Counted from the stretch's first letter, positions 18,459 to 29,183 are shown. The stretch: 64,000 bases of DNA from Enterobacter sp. RHBSTW-00994 (GCF_013782625.1 NZ_CP056199.1:1320588-1384587); one strand, 5' to 3'. Translations and numbers: made by a program. The notes: generated from the letters alone by a model not told the origin.

Positions 18459-19136
18459 TCAGATCATAAACCGATAACCGATACCGGTTTCAGTTAATAA
18501 ATGGCGAGGGCGTGCGGGATCGACTTCAAGTTTCTGGCGAAGGTGTCCCATATAAATGCGTAAATAGTGACTATGTTCAACAGCATTGGGTCCCCAGACC
18601 TGGTTTAAGAGCTGGCGTTGCGTGAGGACTTTACCGTGGTTGTTAAGCAGGATAGCCAGAAGGCGAAACTCAATCGGGGTGAGATGGATCTCCTCTTCGC
18701 CGCGAAGAATACGCCGTGCGGCAAGGTCAACCTGGATGTTGGAGAAGGTATACACCGGATCAGAGGGTGTGGCTGTACTGTGACGACGAAGTGCCACGCG
18801 CAGACGCGCCTGTAACTCTCCGATGCCAAAAGGTTTAATCAGGTAGTCATCAGCACCTGCATCCAGCGCGGCGATTTTGTCTGTCTCTTCAGTACGTGCA
18901 GACAAAACCAGGATGGGCATCTGGCTCCACTGGCGCACTTCACGAATAAAATCGATGCCATCGCCATCGGGTAGTCCCAGATCGAGGATCACCAGGTCCG
19001 GCTTGCGCGTAGCCGCTTCGATCAGACCACGTTGCAGCGTAGCGGCATCATGAACACGCAAACCATCGCTTTCCAGCGCAGCGCGCAGAAAGCGACTAAT
19101 GGCGAGTTCATCTTCAACAATCAGTACGCTAATCAC
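18459..19136 (-). CDS. kdpE: Response regulator of the kdp operon
   Basis: OmpR/PhoB-type response regulator activating kdpFABC under K+ limitation. The 225-residue product starts MISVLIVEDELAISRF (acidic pocket), with phospho-acceptor Asp52 in VILDLGLPDGDG, the conserved signalling Lys in YLIKPF, and a C-terminal winged helix (HLTPIEFRLLAILLNN). Its start overlaps the kdpD stop by 4 bp. It forms the end of kdpFABCDE, and no intrinsic terminator follows. Confidence 0.98.
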   Translation of the reverse strand: MISVLIVEDELAISRFLRAALESDGLRVHDAATLQRGLIEAATRKPDLVILDLGLPDGDGIDFIREVRQWSQMPILVLSARTEETDKIAALDAGADDYLIKPFGIGELQARLRVALRRHSTATPSDPVYTFSNIQVDLAARRILRGEEEIHLTPIEFRLLAILLNNHGKVLTQRQLLNQVWGPNAVEHSHYLRIYMGHLRQKLEVDPARPRHLLTETGIGYRFMI

Positions 19137-21820
19137 AAATCCTCTGGTAATTCATCAAGTTCTGGCGGGGTATCCAGTGGAAGTGTAACACAAAAACGTG
19201 CTCCCCCTTCCGGGCGGTTCTCGGCGGAGATCGTCCCGCCATGCACGTCGATAATGGCCTGACAAATCGCCAGACCAAGCCCAACACCGGGTATAGCCGA
19301 CTCTTTATTACCCCGGGCGAACTTTTCGAAGATGGCCTGTTCCTGTCCTCCGGGTATACCTGGCCCCGTATCCCAGACATCCAGGTGCAGAGCCTGTTCT
19401 TCCACCGTGGCGTTAATCCCAATTTGCGCTTTTGCGCCTGCATATTTGGCGGCATTTTCCAGCAGATTGATCAGGACGCGTTCAAACAGTGGTCCATCGA
19501 CATGAATCAGGGTGAGGGGTTCCGGCATGCTCAAATCAATGTGACGGTCACCCAGACCCGGCTCCAGCATCTTTAAGGCACTGCCCACCACTTCTTCAAG
19601 GGTAAGCCACTCTTTTTTCAGGTTAAAACCTCCTGACTGAATGCGCGCCATATCCAGAAGATTATTCACAAGCCTGGTGGTGTTCAGTACATGCTGGCGG
19701 ATTTCGCTGGCCTGAAGAGCGTGGCGTGAACCTTCGGCGGCAAGATCCAGCGTCAGGATCTCAGACTGACCAAACAGCACCGTAAGCGGGGTACGCAAAT
19801 CGTGAGACAGTGCGGCCAACAGGGAGTTACGAATACTCTCCCGCTCGCTGGCCAGCCGAGCCTGCTCTTCGCTGGCGGTGAGCGCAAGTCGTTCAAGGGC
19901 ATTTGCCACCAGCAAAGTGAATGTCTCCAGCAGGCGTTGCTGCTCAGGGATCATCAGTTGACGAAGGTTGGCCGGCTCAACAATCACCAGTCCCTGATTT
20001 TTATCCGCACTGCGCAGAGGCAGAATTTGATAAGGCACGCCCGGGAGCGTGTCCGTCCCGGCGCCGGCAGGTAAACTCTTGTCGAAACTCCAGCGCGCGA
20101 TGGCTTCATCCCAGGGCGTCATGCCGGAGGCGGACGTTAGCGGGCGCAGCTTCCCGTGTTCATCAGGCAGTAAAATCAGGTTGCTGGCGTGGAACGTGGA
20201 GCGGATAAATTGTTCGCTGGTCTGGACAATATCCAGCGGGGTACGACCAACAGCCAGCGATTTGGACATTTCGTATAAATGCCGCGTACGCTGCTCACGG
20301 TAGCGGGCAATACGCGCCTGGTAACGGACCCCTGCCGTCAGGTTCCCAATCACCAATCCGACGGTGAGCATCACGCCGAAAGTGAGAATGTACTGCACGT
20401 CGGAAACGGCAAGCGTACCGCGTGGGGCGATAAAAAAGAGATCGAAGCTGACCACGTTAATGACGGTGGCCAGGACAGAAGGCCAGCGCCCGTAAAACAG
20501 CGCCACGACCACAACGCCCAGCAGGTAGATCATCACCAGGTTGGCAGCATCGAAAGCAATCAGCCACTGGCTGGCGATCACGGTGATCAGCGCGCAAAGT
20601 ATGACGGCGACCAGGCAGCCACGGAGCTGAATTCGCCATTTCTCGCTAAACGTGCGGGCATCTGGCTGGCGGCTGGGCAGGGGCGTAGGTTTGTCGTCCA
20701 GTGCAACGATCACCAGATCCAGGTCAGGCGCACGCCGGGCCAGCTTATCGGCAAAAGATTCCCGGCTAAACCAGCGGCGGTGGTGGCGTCTGCCAATGAC
20801 AATCTTGCCCAGATTGTGTTCACGCGCGTAGCGCAGGATGGCTTTATCTTCTGCCGGATCGGAAAGGGTGGCCGTTTCTGCGCCCAGCTCCTGTGCCAGC
20901 CGCAGTGAGCCGAGGATCGCACGACGCTGATTTTCAGGCAGGGCGTGCAGCTGGGGTGTTTCGACATAGACCGCGTGCCAGACGCTACCAAATTTTGCCG
21001 CGAGTCGCGCGGCGGTGCGGATCAGCTTCTCATTGCCACTGCCGTGACCAATGCACAGCAGGATGGCATCCCGCGTATGCCAGACTCGCTCTTGCCCTTG
21101 CAGATCGCGCCAGGCGCGCATCTGGTCGTCAACTCGATCAGCGGTCCGGCGCAGCGCCAGTTCTCGCAGGGCAATCAAATTGCCTTTGCGGAAGAAATGC
21201 TCGATGGCGCGCTCCGCCTGACCAGAAATATAGACTTTCCCTTCGTGCAGACGCTGGCGCAGATCGTCCGGCGGCAGGTCGACCAGCACCACTTCATCGG
21301 CGGAATCGAAAAATGGATCGGGAACCGTTTCCCGTACCTGGATGCCGGTCACGCCGCTGACCACATCGTTCAGGCTTTCCAGATGTTGAACGTTGACGGT
21401 GGTAAAGACGTCGATTCCGGCTTCAAGAAGCTCTTCAACATCCTGCCAGCGCTTTGGATGGCGTGAACCCGGCGCGTTACTGTGCGCCAGTTCGTCCATC
21501 AGGATAAGGGCAGGGCGGCGGGCGAGGGCGGCATCGAGATCGAATTCGGTCACGAGCCTTCCACGGTGGCTGATACGCCGGGGAGGCTGGGTTGCCAGCC
21601 CGGTCAACAATGCTGCCGTCTCTTTGCGACCGTGAGTTTCCACGACGCCGATAAGAATATCGAGCCCCTGCGCCCGTAAGCGCTGTGCTTCCGTCAGCAT
21701 GGCGAAGGTTTTCCCGACGCCTGCACAGGCGCCGAAGAAAATTTTCAGTTTGCCGCGGTGGGCCTCGGCAGTTTGTTCGAGCAACCTGTCCGGGTCCGGG
21801 CGCATGGGCTCGTCAGTCAT
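19133..21820 (-). CDS. kdpD: Potassium-sensing histidine kinase
   Basis: Bifunctional sensor kinase/phosphatase acting on KdpE. The 895-residue product carries an N-terminal KdpD domain with Walker A GACAGVGKTFAM (about residue 30) and Walker B-like ILMDELAHSNA. A universal-stress-protein-like domain (about 250-370) follows with GRRHHRRW, then four transmembrane helices (about 400-500), a GAF domain, HisKA with the phospho-His in ALSHDLRTPLT, and HATPase_c with N and G boxes (NLLENAAKYA, DTGPGIP). The start directly abuts the kdpC stop and the stop overlaps kdpE. Confidence 0.98.
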   Translation of the reverse strand: MTDEPMRPDPDRLLEQTAEAHRGKLKIFFGACAGVGKTFAMLTEAQRLRAQGLDILIGVVETHGRKETAALLTGLATQPPRRISHRGRLVTEFDLDAALARRPALILMDELAHSNAPGSRHPKRWQDVEELLEAGIDVFTTVNVQHLESLNDVVSGVTGIQVRETVPDPFFDSADEVVLVDLPPDDLRQRLHEGKVYISGQAERAIEHFFRKGNLIALRELALRRTADRVDDQMRAWRDLQGQERVWHTRDAILLCIGHGSGNEKLIRTAARLAAKFGSVWHAVYVETPQLHALPENQRRAILGSLRLAQELGAETATLSDPAEDKAILRYAREHNLGKIVIGRRHHRRWFSRESFADKLARRAPDLDLVIVALDDKPTPLPSRQPDARTFSEKWRIQLRGCLVAVILCALITVIASQWLIAFDAANLVMIYLLGVVVVALFYGRWPSVLATVINVVSFDLFFIAPRGTLAVSDVQYILTFGVMLTVGLVIGNLTAGVRYQARIARYREQRTRHLYEMSKSLAVGRTPLDIVQTSEQFIRSTFHASNLILLPDEHGKLRPLTSASGMTPWDEAIARWSFDKSLPAGAGTDTLPGVPYQILPLRSADKNQGLVIVEPANLRQLMIPEQQRLLETFTLLVANALERLALTASEEQARLASERESIRNSLLAALSHDLRTPLTVLFGQSEILTLDLAAEGSRHALQASEIRQHVLNTTRLVNNLLDMARIQSGGFNLKKEWLTLEEVVGSALKMLEPGLGDRHIDLSMPEPLTLIHVDGPLFERVLINLLENAAKYAGAKAQIGINATVEEQALHLDVWDTGPGIPGGQEQAIFEKFARGNKESAIPGVGLGLAICQAIIDVHGGTISAENRPEGGARFCVTLPLDTPPELDELPEDL

Positions 21821-22396
21821 TTAGTTTTTCCTTAGCGCATCCAGCGCCAGATTAAGCTCAACAATGTTCACGACCGGCATGCCAAGGAAGCTGACCAGTG
21901 GTTTTTGCGTGTGTTCAGCCACCAGTTTACTGACCTGTTCGGTGCTTAACTGGCGTGCTGCGGCCACACGCGGAATTTGCCAGGCAACGGACTCCGGCGT
22001 CAGGCTATAATCCAGCCCGCTGGCGGAAGTTGTGACCAGTTCAACGGGCACGTCACGGCTGGCCTGAGGGTTTGCAGCGCGCAAGGCGGTGATGCGTTCC
22101 GTTACCGCTTTATCCAGATCCGGGTTGCTGCCTGCCAGGTTACTGCCACCGGACGCCATCGGATTATACGGGCTTTCCGCAGTGGCGGAAGGACGTCCCT
22201 GGAAGTAACGGGCATCCGTAAAGTTCTGACCAATCAGGCGCGAGCCCCGGTTTTCTCCCTCCTGAATAATAAGCGAACCGTTGGCCTGGTCCGTAAACCA
22301 CCATTGCCCAAGAGCAGTGGTCACCAGTGGATAAAGCCCGCCGGTGATCAGGGACAGCAGAATAAACAGAAGTATAGCGGGGCGTAACATAGTCAT
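21821..22396 (-). CDS. kdpC: Potassium-transporting ATPase subunit C
   Basis: Membrane-anchored subunit of the KdpFABC K+ pump that stabilises the complex and increases affinity for ATP. One N-terminal transmembrane helix ([20 protein letters not shown]) precedes a periplasmic domain with [12 protein letters not shown] and [13 protein letters not shown]. The ATG at 22396 is chosen because AAGGTG is properly spaced before it, giving 191 residues; a GTG three codons upstream (22405) is possible but would overlap that ribosome site. It lies 12 bp after kdpB. Confidence 0.95.
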   Translation of the reverse strand: MTMLRPAILLFILLSLITGGLYPLVTTALGQWWFTDQANGSLIIQEGENRGSRLIGQNFTDARYFQGRPSATAESPYNPMASGGSNLAGSNPDLDKAVTERITALRAANPQASRDVPVELVTTSASGLDYSLTPESVAWQIPRVAAARQLSTEQVSKLVAEHTQKPLVSFLGMPVVNIVELNLALDALRKN

Positions 22397-22408
22397 TTGA
22401 TTCACCTT

Positions 22409-24457
22409 TTAAACCAGCCCAAACAGTGTGAGCAGCAGGTCGATAACCTTGATCCCGATAAAGGGAACCAATAGCCCGCCCAGCCCATAAATCCACAGAT
22501 TGCGACGCAACATGGCGGCAGCGGTCAGCGGTTTGTAACTCACCCCTTTCAGTGCCAGCGGGATCAGAAACACAATGATCAGGGCGTTAAAAATCACTGC
22601 ACTGAGAATGGCAGAGGCAGGGGAGTGCAGGTGCATAACGTTCAACGCATTCAGCTGCGGATAGGTCGCGGCAAAGGCTGCCGGAATAATGGCGAAATAT
22701 TTCGCCACGTCGTTGGCAATGCTGAAGGTGGTGAGTGAACCACGCGTCATCAGCATCTGTTTACCGATATGGACCACTTCGATCAGCTTGGTTGGGTTGG
22801 AGTCGAGATCGACCATGTTCCCCGCCTCTTTTGCCGCCTGCGTACCGGAGTTCATGGCCACCGCAACGTCTGCTTGTGCCAAAGCCGGGGCGTCGTTTGT
22901 ACCGTCGCCAGTCATCGCCACCAGACGGCCCTCAGCCTGATACTGACGAATAAGCGCCAGTTTGGCCTCCGGCGTGGCTTCTGACAGGAAATCATCCACA
23001 CCGGCTTCAGCGGCAATCGCAGCTGCCGTCAGGCGGTTGTCTCCGGTGATCATCACCGTTTTGATCCCCATTTTGCGTAGCTGGGCAAAACGCTCTTTGA
23101 TCCCGCCTTTGACGATGTCTTTCAGGGCAATAACCCCCAGTACTTTAGCCCCTTCTGCCACGACCAGTGGAGTTGCGCCCTGGCGAGCGACATTCTCGAC
23201 CAGTTTGTCTACTTCTGGCGGGAAGTGACCCTCATTGGCTTCAATATGACGGCGGATGGCATCAACGGAGCCTTTGCGGATCATCCGATCCTGAATATTA
23301 ATGCCGCTCATGCGAGTTTGTGCCGTGAACGGAACAAAGGTGGCATGAAGACTCTGTACGTCACGCTGGCGCAGGTTGAAGCGCTGTTTTGCCAGAATCA
23401 CAATGCTACGGCCTTCTGGTGTTTCATCCGCCAGAGACGAGAGCTGCGCGGCGTCAGCCAGCGTTTTTTCATCGATGCCTGGCGCGGGTAAGAAATCCGA
23501 TGCCTGGCGGTTACCGAGTGTGATGGTCCCGGTTTTATCCAGCAGCAGTACGTCCACGTCACCAGCCGCTTCGACGGCTCGTCCGCTGGTGGCGATTACG
23601 TTTGCACCCAACATGCGGCTCATTCCGGCAACGCCAATCGCTGAGAGCAGACCCCCGATAGTGGTTGGGATCAGGCAAACCAGCAGAGCGACCAGAACAG
23701 TGATGCTTACCGCTGTACCGCCATACGCCGAGAAAGGCCACAGAGTGGCGGTTGCCAGCAGGAAGACGATGGTCAGGGCGACCAGCAAAATCGTCAGCGC
23801 AATTTCGTTCGGCGTTTTACGACGCTGAGCCCCTTCGACCATGGCGATCATGCGGTCGAGGAACGTTTCGCCAGGGTTCACACTGCACTGGATCACCAGC
23901 CAGTCAGAGAGAATACGCGTCCCGCCTGTCACGGAGGCAAAATCACCACCAGACTCGCGGATCACCGGCGCGGACTCCCCGGTGATGGCGCTTTCGTCTA
24001 CCGATGCACCCCCTTCAATGACTTCACCGTCGCAAGGAATAATGTCACCGGCCTCGACCAATACAACATCACCTTTACGCAGTTCATCTGACGGAACGTG
24101 GTCCATTTGAGCGCCATATTTGGGCTCACGTAATTTGCGCGCAAACGCGGTCTTTTTAACGCCTTTCAGGCTATTAGCCTGTGCCTTGCTGCGGCCTTCG
24201 GCCAGCGCTTCGGCGAAGTTTGCGAACAGAACGGTAAACCATAGCCACAGGCTGATTGCTCCGGTAAACAGCGTATTGCCTGCAAGATGGCCTGTTCCCA
24301 TCGCAATCGCCAGCGCCGTGGTGAGCAGGCTACCTATCCAGACGATAAACATCACCGGGTTGTGCCACTGCACACGCGGGCTTAATTTTTTCACCGCATC
24401 CATTAGCGCCTGACGAACTAACGACGGTTCGAACAGGGCCAGTTGTTTACGACTCAT
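22409..24457 (-). CDS. kdpB: Potassium-transporting P-type ATPase subunit B
   Basis: Catalytic P-type ATPase subunit of KdpFABC. The 682-residue product has the phosphorylation motif DKTGTITLG (Asp at about 307), the actuator loop TGES (AITGESAP), the hinge motif [10 protein letters not shown] and the [10 protein letters not shown] segment of the P domain, all in canonical order. About seven hydrophobic helices are visible. E. coli KdpB is inhibited by phosphorylation on Ser162 in the TGES loop, and that Ser is present here. Confidence 0.98.
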   Translation of the reverse strand: MSRKQLALFEPSLVRQALMDAVKKLSPRVQWHNPVMFIVWIGSLLTTALAIAMGTGHLAGNTLFTGAISLWLWFTVLFANFAEALAEGRSKAQANSLKGVKKTAFARKLREPKYGAQMDHVPSDELRKGDVVLVEAGDIIPCDGEVIEGGASVDESAITGESAPVIRESGGDFASVTGGTRILSDWLVIQCSVNPGETFLDRMIAMVEGAQRRKTPNEIALTILLVALTIVFLLATATLWPFSAYGGTAVSITVLVALLVCLIPTTIGGLLSAIGVAGMSRMLGANVIATSGRAVEAAGDVDVLLLDKTGTITLGNRQASDFLPAPGIDEKTLADAAQLSSLADETPEGRSIVILAKQRFNLRQRDVQSLHATFVPFTAQTRMSGINIQDRMIRKGSVDAIRRHIEANEGHFPPEVDKLVENVARQGATPLVVAEGAKVLGVIALKDIVKGGIKERFAQLRKMGIKTVMITGDNRLTAAAIAAEAGVDDFLSEATPEAKLALIRQYQAEGRLVAMTGDGTNDAPALAQADVAVAMNSGTQAAKEAGNMVDLDSNPTKLIEVVHIGKQMLMTRGSLTTFSIANDVAKYFAIIPAAFAATYPQLNALNVMHLHSPASAILSAVIFNALIIVFLIPLALKGVSYKPLTAAAMLRRNLWIYGLGGLLVPFIGIKVIDLLLTLFGLV

Positions 24458-24475
24458 GACAATGTCTCCGCAAAA

Positions 24476-26155
24476 TCAGCGTAAAGAGAGATATTCCGCG
24501 ACCGGGCCTAATGCGAGGGCGGGGATAAAGGTCAACGCACCGACCAGCAGTACTGTGCCAATCAGCAGGCCAATAAACAGTGCGCCGTGGGTGGGTAAGG
24601 TTCCGGTTGTGGCGGGTTGTATTTTTTTATTCACCAGCGAGCCTGCGATAGCCATGACCGGCACAATGACCCCAAAACGCCCCACGAACATGCAAAATGC
24701 CAGCAGGCAGTTCCAGAACGGTGAGTTCGCACTTAAGCCGGCAAAAGCACTGCCGTTGTTGTTCGCCGCAGAAGAGACGGCGTACAGCACTTCGCTGAAA
24801 CCATGGATCCCCGGATTGAAGATGCCGCTGCGTCCGGCATCGGTCATCAGCGCCAGTGCAGTGCCCAGCAGAACCAACGCAGGCGTAACCAGAATCGCCA
24901 GTGCGGTTAATTTCATTTCGCGGACGTCAATTTTCTTGCCCAGATACTCCGGCGTACGGCCAATCATCAGCCCGGCGATAAAGACCGCCAGCAGAACAAA
25001 CAGCAGCATGCCGTATAGCCCTGAACCCACACCGCCAAACACCACTTCGCCAATTTGCATCAGCCACAACGGGATCATCCCGCCCAGCGCGGTAAAGGAA
25101 TCGTGCATCGCGTTAACTGCGCCACAAGACGCCGCCGTGGTGACCACGGCATAAAGGCTGCTGGTCAGAATGCCGAAACGGCTCTCTTTCCCTTCCATGT
25201 TGATGTTGCTGTCTGCACCCAACTGCATGAAATGCGGATTACCGTGCCATTCCGCCCACATCACCAGTGCGGCACACACAATGAAAATGAGGGTCATTGC
25301 CCAGAGAAGAGTGCGTCCCTGGCGACGATCGTTAACAACATCACCAAAGGCGAAGCACAATGCGGCAGGGATCAGGAAGATCGCCAGCATCTGCACAACG
25401 TTGGTCAGCGCCGTGGGGTTTTCAAAGGGGTGGGAAGAGTTGGCGTTGAAGAACCCGCCACCGTTTGTCCCCAGCATCTTGATCGCTTCCTGTGACGCCA
25501 CCGGACCCATTGGCAGGAGCTGTTTTGCCCCTTCGAGCGAGGTGTATGGCATGTAAGGGAGGACGTTTTGTAGTGTGCCTTGCTGGATAAAGAACACCGC
25601 AATGATGAGTGAAAGAGGGAGCAGAACCCACAAGGTAATGCGTGTCAGGTCGACCCAGGCGTTACCGAGTGTGCTGATATTCTGGCGGGCAAAGGCGCGT
25701 GTCAGCGCAAAAATTACTGCAATCCCGGTGGCCGCAGAAAGGAAGTTCTGCACGGTAAGGCCTGCCATCTGGCTGAAATAGCTCAGCGTGGTTTCACCGG
25801 CATACGATTGCCAGTTGGTGTTACTGACAAAACTGACCGCTGTGTTCAGCGCCAGATGCCAGGATAAACCCGGTAACTGTTGCGGATTCAGAGGCAGAAT
25901 GCCTTGTAACATCAACATGGCAAACAGCGCGAACAAACCCACGATGTTTAACAGCAGGATGGCGAGCAGATACTGTCGCCAGTTCATCTCCTGCTCGTTG
26001 ACCCCCAGTATGCGCCATACCCCTTTTTCTATCGTTCCTGCGACCGGTAATGCCACGTTGTTGATCATCCGCGCCAGCACGGTTCCGAGTGGTCTGGCGA
26101 GCGCAAAAAGGACCAGCAAAAAACTGGCAATCAGTAAAAACGCCTGAGCTGCCAT
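24476..26155 (-). CDS. kdpA: Potassium-transporting ATPase subunit A
   Basis: K+-channel-like subunit of the KdpFABC complex that binds and passes K+. The 559-residue product begins [15 protein letters not shown] and is strongly hydrophobic, with about ten helices and four Gly-containing selectivity-filter-like loops, for example [10 protein letters not shown] and [20 protein letters not shown]. The ATG at 26155 overlaps the kdpF stop (TGATG). Longer in-frame extension upstream runs through kdpF in another frame and is not real. kdpB follows 18 bp downstream. Confidence 0.98.
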   Translation of the reverse strand: MAAQAFLLIASFLLVLFALARPLGTVLARMINNVALPVAGTIEKGVWRILGVNEQEMNWRQYLLAILLLNIVGLFALFAMLMLQGILPLNPQQLPGLSWHLALNTAVSFVSNTNWQSYAGETTLSYFSQMAGLTVQNFLSAATGIAVIFALTRAFARQNISTLGNAWVDLTRITLWVLLPLSLIIAVFFIQQGTLQNVLPYMPYTSLEGAKQLLPMGPVASQEAIKMLGTNGGGFFNANSSHPFENPTALTNVVQMLAIFLIPAALCFAFGDVVNDRRQGRTLLWAMTLIFIVCAALVMWAEWHGNPHFMQLGADSNINMEGKESRFGILTSSLYAVVTTAASCGAVNAMHDSFTALGGMIPLWLMQIGEVVFGGVGSGLYGMLLFVLLAVFIAGLMIGRTPEYLGKKIDVREMKLTALAILVTPALVLLGTALALMTDAGRSGIFNPGIHGFSEVLYAVSSAANNNGSAFAGLSANSPFWNCLLAFCMFVGRFGVIVPVMAIAGSLVNKKIQPATTGTLPTHGALFIGLLIGTVLLVGALTFIPALALGPVAEYLSLR

Positions 26156-26244
26156 CAGAATGCCTCCGCATTGATCAGGGCGTAGACCAGATAACCCAAT
26201 AACAGGAAAACCAGCACGATGCCGGCAATCAGACCTGCACTCAC
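26155..26244 (-). CDS. kdpF: KdpF small membrane subunit
   Basis: A 29-residue ORF with a GTG start preceded by GGAGGTGGATT. The peptide reads [20 protein letters not shown] and then ends YALINAEAF, nearly the same as E. coli KdpF: a single transmembrane helix that stabilises the KdpABC complex. Its TGA overlaps the kdpA ATG, indicating coupling. It is the first gene of the operon and short enough to be missed by default gene finding. Confidence 0.95.
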   Translation of the reverse strand: MSAGLIAGIVLVFLLLGYLVYALINAEAF

Positions 26245-26322
26245 AATCCACCTCCAGGTGACGTTTGTATTTGTGCTAACGGTAGGATTTATGGCGCAAA
26301 GATTTCGCAAAAATCAGGAGGA

Positions 26323-26346
26323 GGGGTGTAAAAAAAGTATAAAAAT
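26323..26346 (-). promoter_or_regulatory. KdpE-binding site of the kdpFABC promoter
   Basis: On the minus strand TTTTTATACTTTTTTTACAC is followed by CCC, nearly identical to the KdpE site footprinted upstream of E. coli kdpFABC. It lies about 80 bp before kdpF, in the position for activating the -35/-10 region between it and the gene. Confidence 0.8.
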
Positions 26347-26552
26347 GGCAAAAGCCACAATTTAACTATTGATAAGTATTCTGTTAACTTTTGTGTAACT
26401 TAATTACAGGGTGAATGTAAATATTCACTAAATGGATGAAAATAAGTGGTCGGATGAGTAGTAAAATTACAAACAAAGCGATATTATTTTAGCCAGGTCA
26501 CAGAATTTGAATTTTCCGGATGACGTTTCCGGCCAACTATAGGGGAGAAAAT
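26347..26552. promoter_or_regulatory. Divergent intergenic region kdpF-ybfA
   Basis: About 200 AT-rich bases upstream of ybfA, expected to hold its promoter. Apart from the KdpE site next to it I see no recognisable operator and no supported ORF. Confidence 0.4.
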
Positions 26553-26759
26553 ATGGATCTTTATAAAGAGTATCCGGCTCATATCATTTTTATGCGTCGT
26601 ACTTTCGCCGTGGTGGCTGGTGTGCTGGCCCTGCCGGTGATGCTTTTCTGGAAAGATCGTGCACGTTTTTATAGCTATCTGCACCGCGTCTGGGCGAAAA
26701 CCAGCGAGAAACCGGTATGGATGGATCAGGCTGAAAAAGCGACCTGCGATTTCTACTGA
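26553..26759 (+). CDS. ybfA: Conserved small membrane-associated protein YbfA
   Basis: A 68-residue product starting [20 protein letters not shown] with one central hydrophobic stretch ([17 protein letters not shown]) followed by a basic, aromatic C-terminal part. Same length and pattern as E. coli YbfA, whose function is unknown. The ATG at 26553 follows GGGGAGAAAAT. It is divergent from kdpFABC and followed by a terminator, so it is monocistronic. In E. coli an rhs locus lies just beyond; here phrB follows directly. Confidence 0.92.
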   Translation: MDLYKEYPAHIIFMRRTFAVVAGVLALPVMLFWKDRARFYSYLHRVWAKTSEKPVWMDQAEKATCDFY

Positions 26760-26781
26760 GACGACGACGCACAGCAATAAG

Positions 26782-26812
26782 AAACCGCCTACAGCAATGT
26801 GGCGGTTTTTTG
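26782..26812 (+). terminator. Terminator of ybfA
   Basis: AACCGCC...GGCGGTT stem followed by TTTTTT, 24 bp after the ybfA stop. Confidence 0.9.
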
Positions 26813-26889
26813 TTTCCGGGAACAGTGAACCGTTGGGCAGGCTTTCATGCATCCTCCCGGGGTTGTATCCATCGACTTCTCACCGTTAA

Positions 26890-26912
26890 GGCCGCTCCCG
26901 GCGGCCTTTTTT
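26890..26912 (+). terminator. Second terminator-like hairpin upstream of phrB
   Basis: GGCCGC-TCCCG-GCGGCC followed by TTTTTT, 78 bp beyond the ybfA terminator. No gene is recognised between the two, so this one lacks an obvious client (see findings). Confidence 0.8.
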
Positions 26913-27016
26913 ATTTCATCGCGTCTACACTTCATGGCAAAGTAGTTCAATGCGTGCCTCCTTTTCTCTTTGGTCGCATGGCCTTACGGACATAATGGAT
27001 ATTTGCCTGGAGTTTT

Positions 27017-28429
27017 ATGCCCACCCATCTGGTTTGGTTTCGCGCGGATATGCGCGTACATGACAACATCGCGCTGGCGGCTGCCTGCCGCTCTCAACAT
27101 GCCAGCGTGCTGGCCCTGTTTATCGCCACACCTGGACAGTGGCAACAACACAACATGGCGCCGCGGCAAGCTGCCTGTTTAGCGTCGCATCTGAATGGTT
27201 TGCAACATTCGCTCGCGGAAAAAGGCATCCCACTGATTTGTAAAGAGGTGGTGGACTTTTCTGCACAGCTCCAGACGGTGCGGGAAATTTGTCAGCAGCA
27301 CGATGTCACCCATCTTTTCTACAATTACCAGTACGAATTTAATGAGCAGCAGCGGGATCGCCAGCTTGAAAGCCTCGTAAAAGATGTTGTGTGTCAGGGA
27401 TTTGATGACAGCGTTATACTGCCGCCAGGTAGCGTGATGACTGGCAACCATGAGATGTATAAAGTCTTTACGCCGTTCAAGAATGCCTTTATCAAGCGCC
27501 TGAAAGAGGCGTTGCCGGAATGTGTAACCGCGCCTGCCGTCCGGGGAGAGGTGTTAACGGATTTACCTGATCTGGCGTTTAACTATCCTCAAAAGGCGTT
27601 TGACGACGCGCTGTTTCCTGCGAATGAGAAGGCAGCCATTGCGCAATTGCGCCATTTTTGCAAACAGGGCGCGGCGGAATACGGTACGCGCAGGGACCTG
27701 CCCTCAGTTGAAGGAACCAGCCGCCTGTCAGCCTGTTTAGCGCTGGGCGCACTCTCTCCGCGCCAGTGTTTGCATCGACTTCTGGCGGAACAACCCCAGG
27801 CACTGGACGGCGGGCCTGGATCGGTGTGGTTGAATGAGCTTATCTGGCGGGAGTTCTACCGTCATCTGATGACCTATCATCCTGATCTATGTAAACATCG
27901 TCCCTTCATTCGCTGGACTGAAAACGTAAAATGGCAGCCGAATGACGAGAAATTACAGGCCTGGCAAAACGGATTGACGGGATATCCCATTGTCGATGCA
28001 GCCATGCGTCAGCTCAATGAAACCGGATGGATGCACAACCGCCTGCGAATGATTACGGCCAGTTTTCTGGTGAAAGATCTGCTTATCGACTGGCGTGCGG
28101 GTGAGCGCTATTTTATGTCTCAGTTGATCGATGGTGACTTCGCCGCGAATAACGGCGGCTGGCAATGGGCGGCCTCAACCGGAACCGATGCCGCGCCTTA
28201 TTTTCGCATTTTTAACCCAACGACTCAGGGACAGCGGTTTGACGCCGATGGTGAATTTATTCGTCGCTGGCTGCCAGCGTTGTCTGATGTTCCCGCAAAG
28301 GCGATTCATGAACCCTGGGTGTGGGCGGATAAACAAGGCATAACGCTCGATTATCCTCGTCCCATCGTTGACCATAAACAGGCGCGAGTCGCCACGCTGG
28401 CGGCGTATGAAGTCGCCCGCAAAGCTTAA
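27017..28429 (+). CDS. phrB: Deoxyribodipyrimidine photolyase
   Basis: Light-driven repair of cyclobutane pyrimidine dimers using FADH and an MTHF antenna. The 470-residue product starts MPTHLVWFRADMRVHDN (antenna-binding Rossmann domain). The C-terminal FAD-binding helical domain contains WLNELIWREFYRHL, TGYPIVDAAMRQL, GWMHNRLRMI and the highly conserved AASTGTDAAPYFRIFNP. In E. coli the gene sits behind ybgA; here ybgA is absent and phrB begins about 100 bp after an orphan terminator. ybgI follows after 10 bp and may be co-transcribed. Confidence 0.97.
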   Translation: MPTHLVWFRADMRVHDNIALAAACRSQHASVLALFIATPGQWQQHNMAPRQAACLASHLNGLQHSLAEKGIPLICKEVVDFSAQLQTVREICQQHDVTHLFYNYQYEFNEQQRDRQLESLVKDVVCQGFDDSVILPPGSVMTGNHEMYKVFTPFKNAFIKRLKEALPECVTAPAVRGEVLTDLPDLAFNYPQKAFDDALFPANEKAAIAQLRHFCKQGAAEYGTRRDLPSVEGTSRLSACLALGALSPRQCLHRLLAEQPQALDGGPGSVWLNELIWREFYRHLMTYHPDLCKHRPFIRWTENVKWQPNDEKLQAWQNGLTGYPIVDAAMRQLNETGWMHNRLRMITASFLVKDLLIDWRAGERYFMSQLIDGDFAANNGGWQWAASTGTDAAPYFRIFNPTTQGQRFDADGEFIRRWLPALSDVPAKAIHEPWVWADKQGITLDYPRPIVDHKQARVATLAAYEVARKA

Positions 28430-28439
28430 GAGACTGATG

Positions 28440-29183
28440 ATGAAAAACAGTGAACTGGAAAGCCTGATTAACGAAAAACTCAACAGCGCCTCCTTCAGCG
28501 ATTACGGGCCGAATGGTTTGCAGGTCGAAGGGCGTGAAACGGTGCAGAAAATTGTGACTGGTGTGACGGCAAGCCAGGCGTTGCTGGATGAAGCCGTTCG
28601 CCAGCAGGCGGATGCGGTTATCGTTCACCACGGTTATTTCTGGAAAAATGAGTCGCCGATTATCCGTGGCATGAAGCGCAACCGTCTGAAAACACTGCTG
28701 GCAAATGACATCAACCTGTATGGCTGGCATTTGCCACTGGATGCGCACCCGGAGTTGGGCAATAACGTGCAACTGGCGGCGTTGCTGGGCATAACGGTGA
28801 TGGGTGAAATTGAACCGCTTGTGCCGTGGGGTGAGTTGTCCATGCCTGTACCGGGACTGGAGCTGGCGTCCTGGATCGAAGCGCGTCTGGGGCGTCGCCC
28901 TCTGTGGAGCGGTGATACCGGGCCGGATACCGTAAAACGTATCGCCTGGTGTACCGGCGGTGGACAAGGCTTTATTGATAGTGCGGCCCGTTTTGGCGTT
29001 GATGCGTTTATTACAGGTGAAGTGTCTGAGCAAACCATTCACTCTGCCCGTGAACAGGGGCTTCATTTTTATGCCGCAGGTCACCACGCGACAGAGCGCG
29101 GCGGTATTCGCGCCTTGAGCGAGTGGCTGACAGAGAATACCGATCTGGATGTCACCTTTGTTGATATTCCCAACCCTGCCTGA
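28440..29183 (+). CDS. ybgI: NIF3-family metal-binding protein YbgI
   Basis: A 247-residue NIF3/GTP cyclohydrolase I type 2-like protein; the E. coli crystal structure is a toroidal hexamer with a dinuclear metal site, and its substrate is not established. Metal-ligand candidates are VHHGYFW (about residue 63), HLPLDAH and the C-terminal GHHATERGG. Of two adjacent ATGs, the one at 28440 gives the conserved MKNSELESLINEKL start. It leads a probable operon ybgI-pxpBCA-nei, with 14 bp before pxpB. Confidence 0.93.
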   Translation: MKNSELESLINEKLNSASFSDYGPNGLQVEGRETVQKIVTGVTASQALLDEAVRQQADAVIVHHGYFWKNESPIIRGMKRNRLKTLLANDINLYGWHLPLDAHPELGNNVQLAALLGITVMGEIEPLVPWGELSMPVPGLELASWIEARLGRRPLWSGDTGPDTVKRIAWCTGGGQGFIDSAARFGVDAFITGEVSEQTIHSAREQGLHFYAAGHHATERGGIRALSEWLTENTDLDVTFVDIPNPA

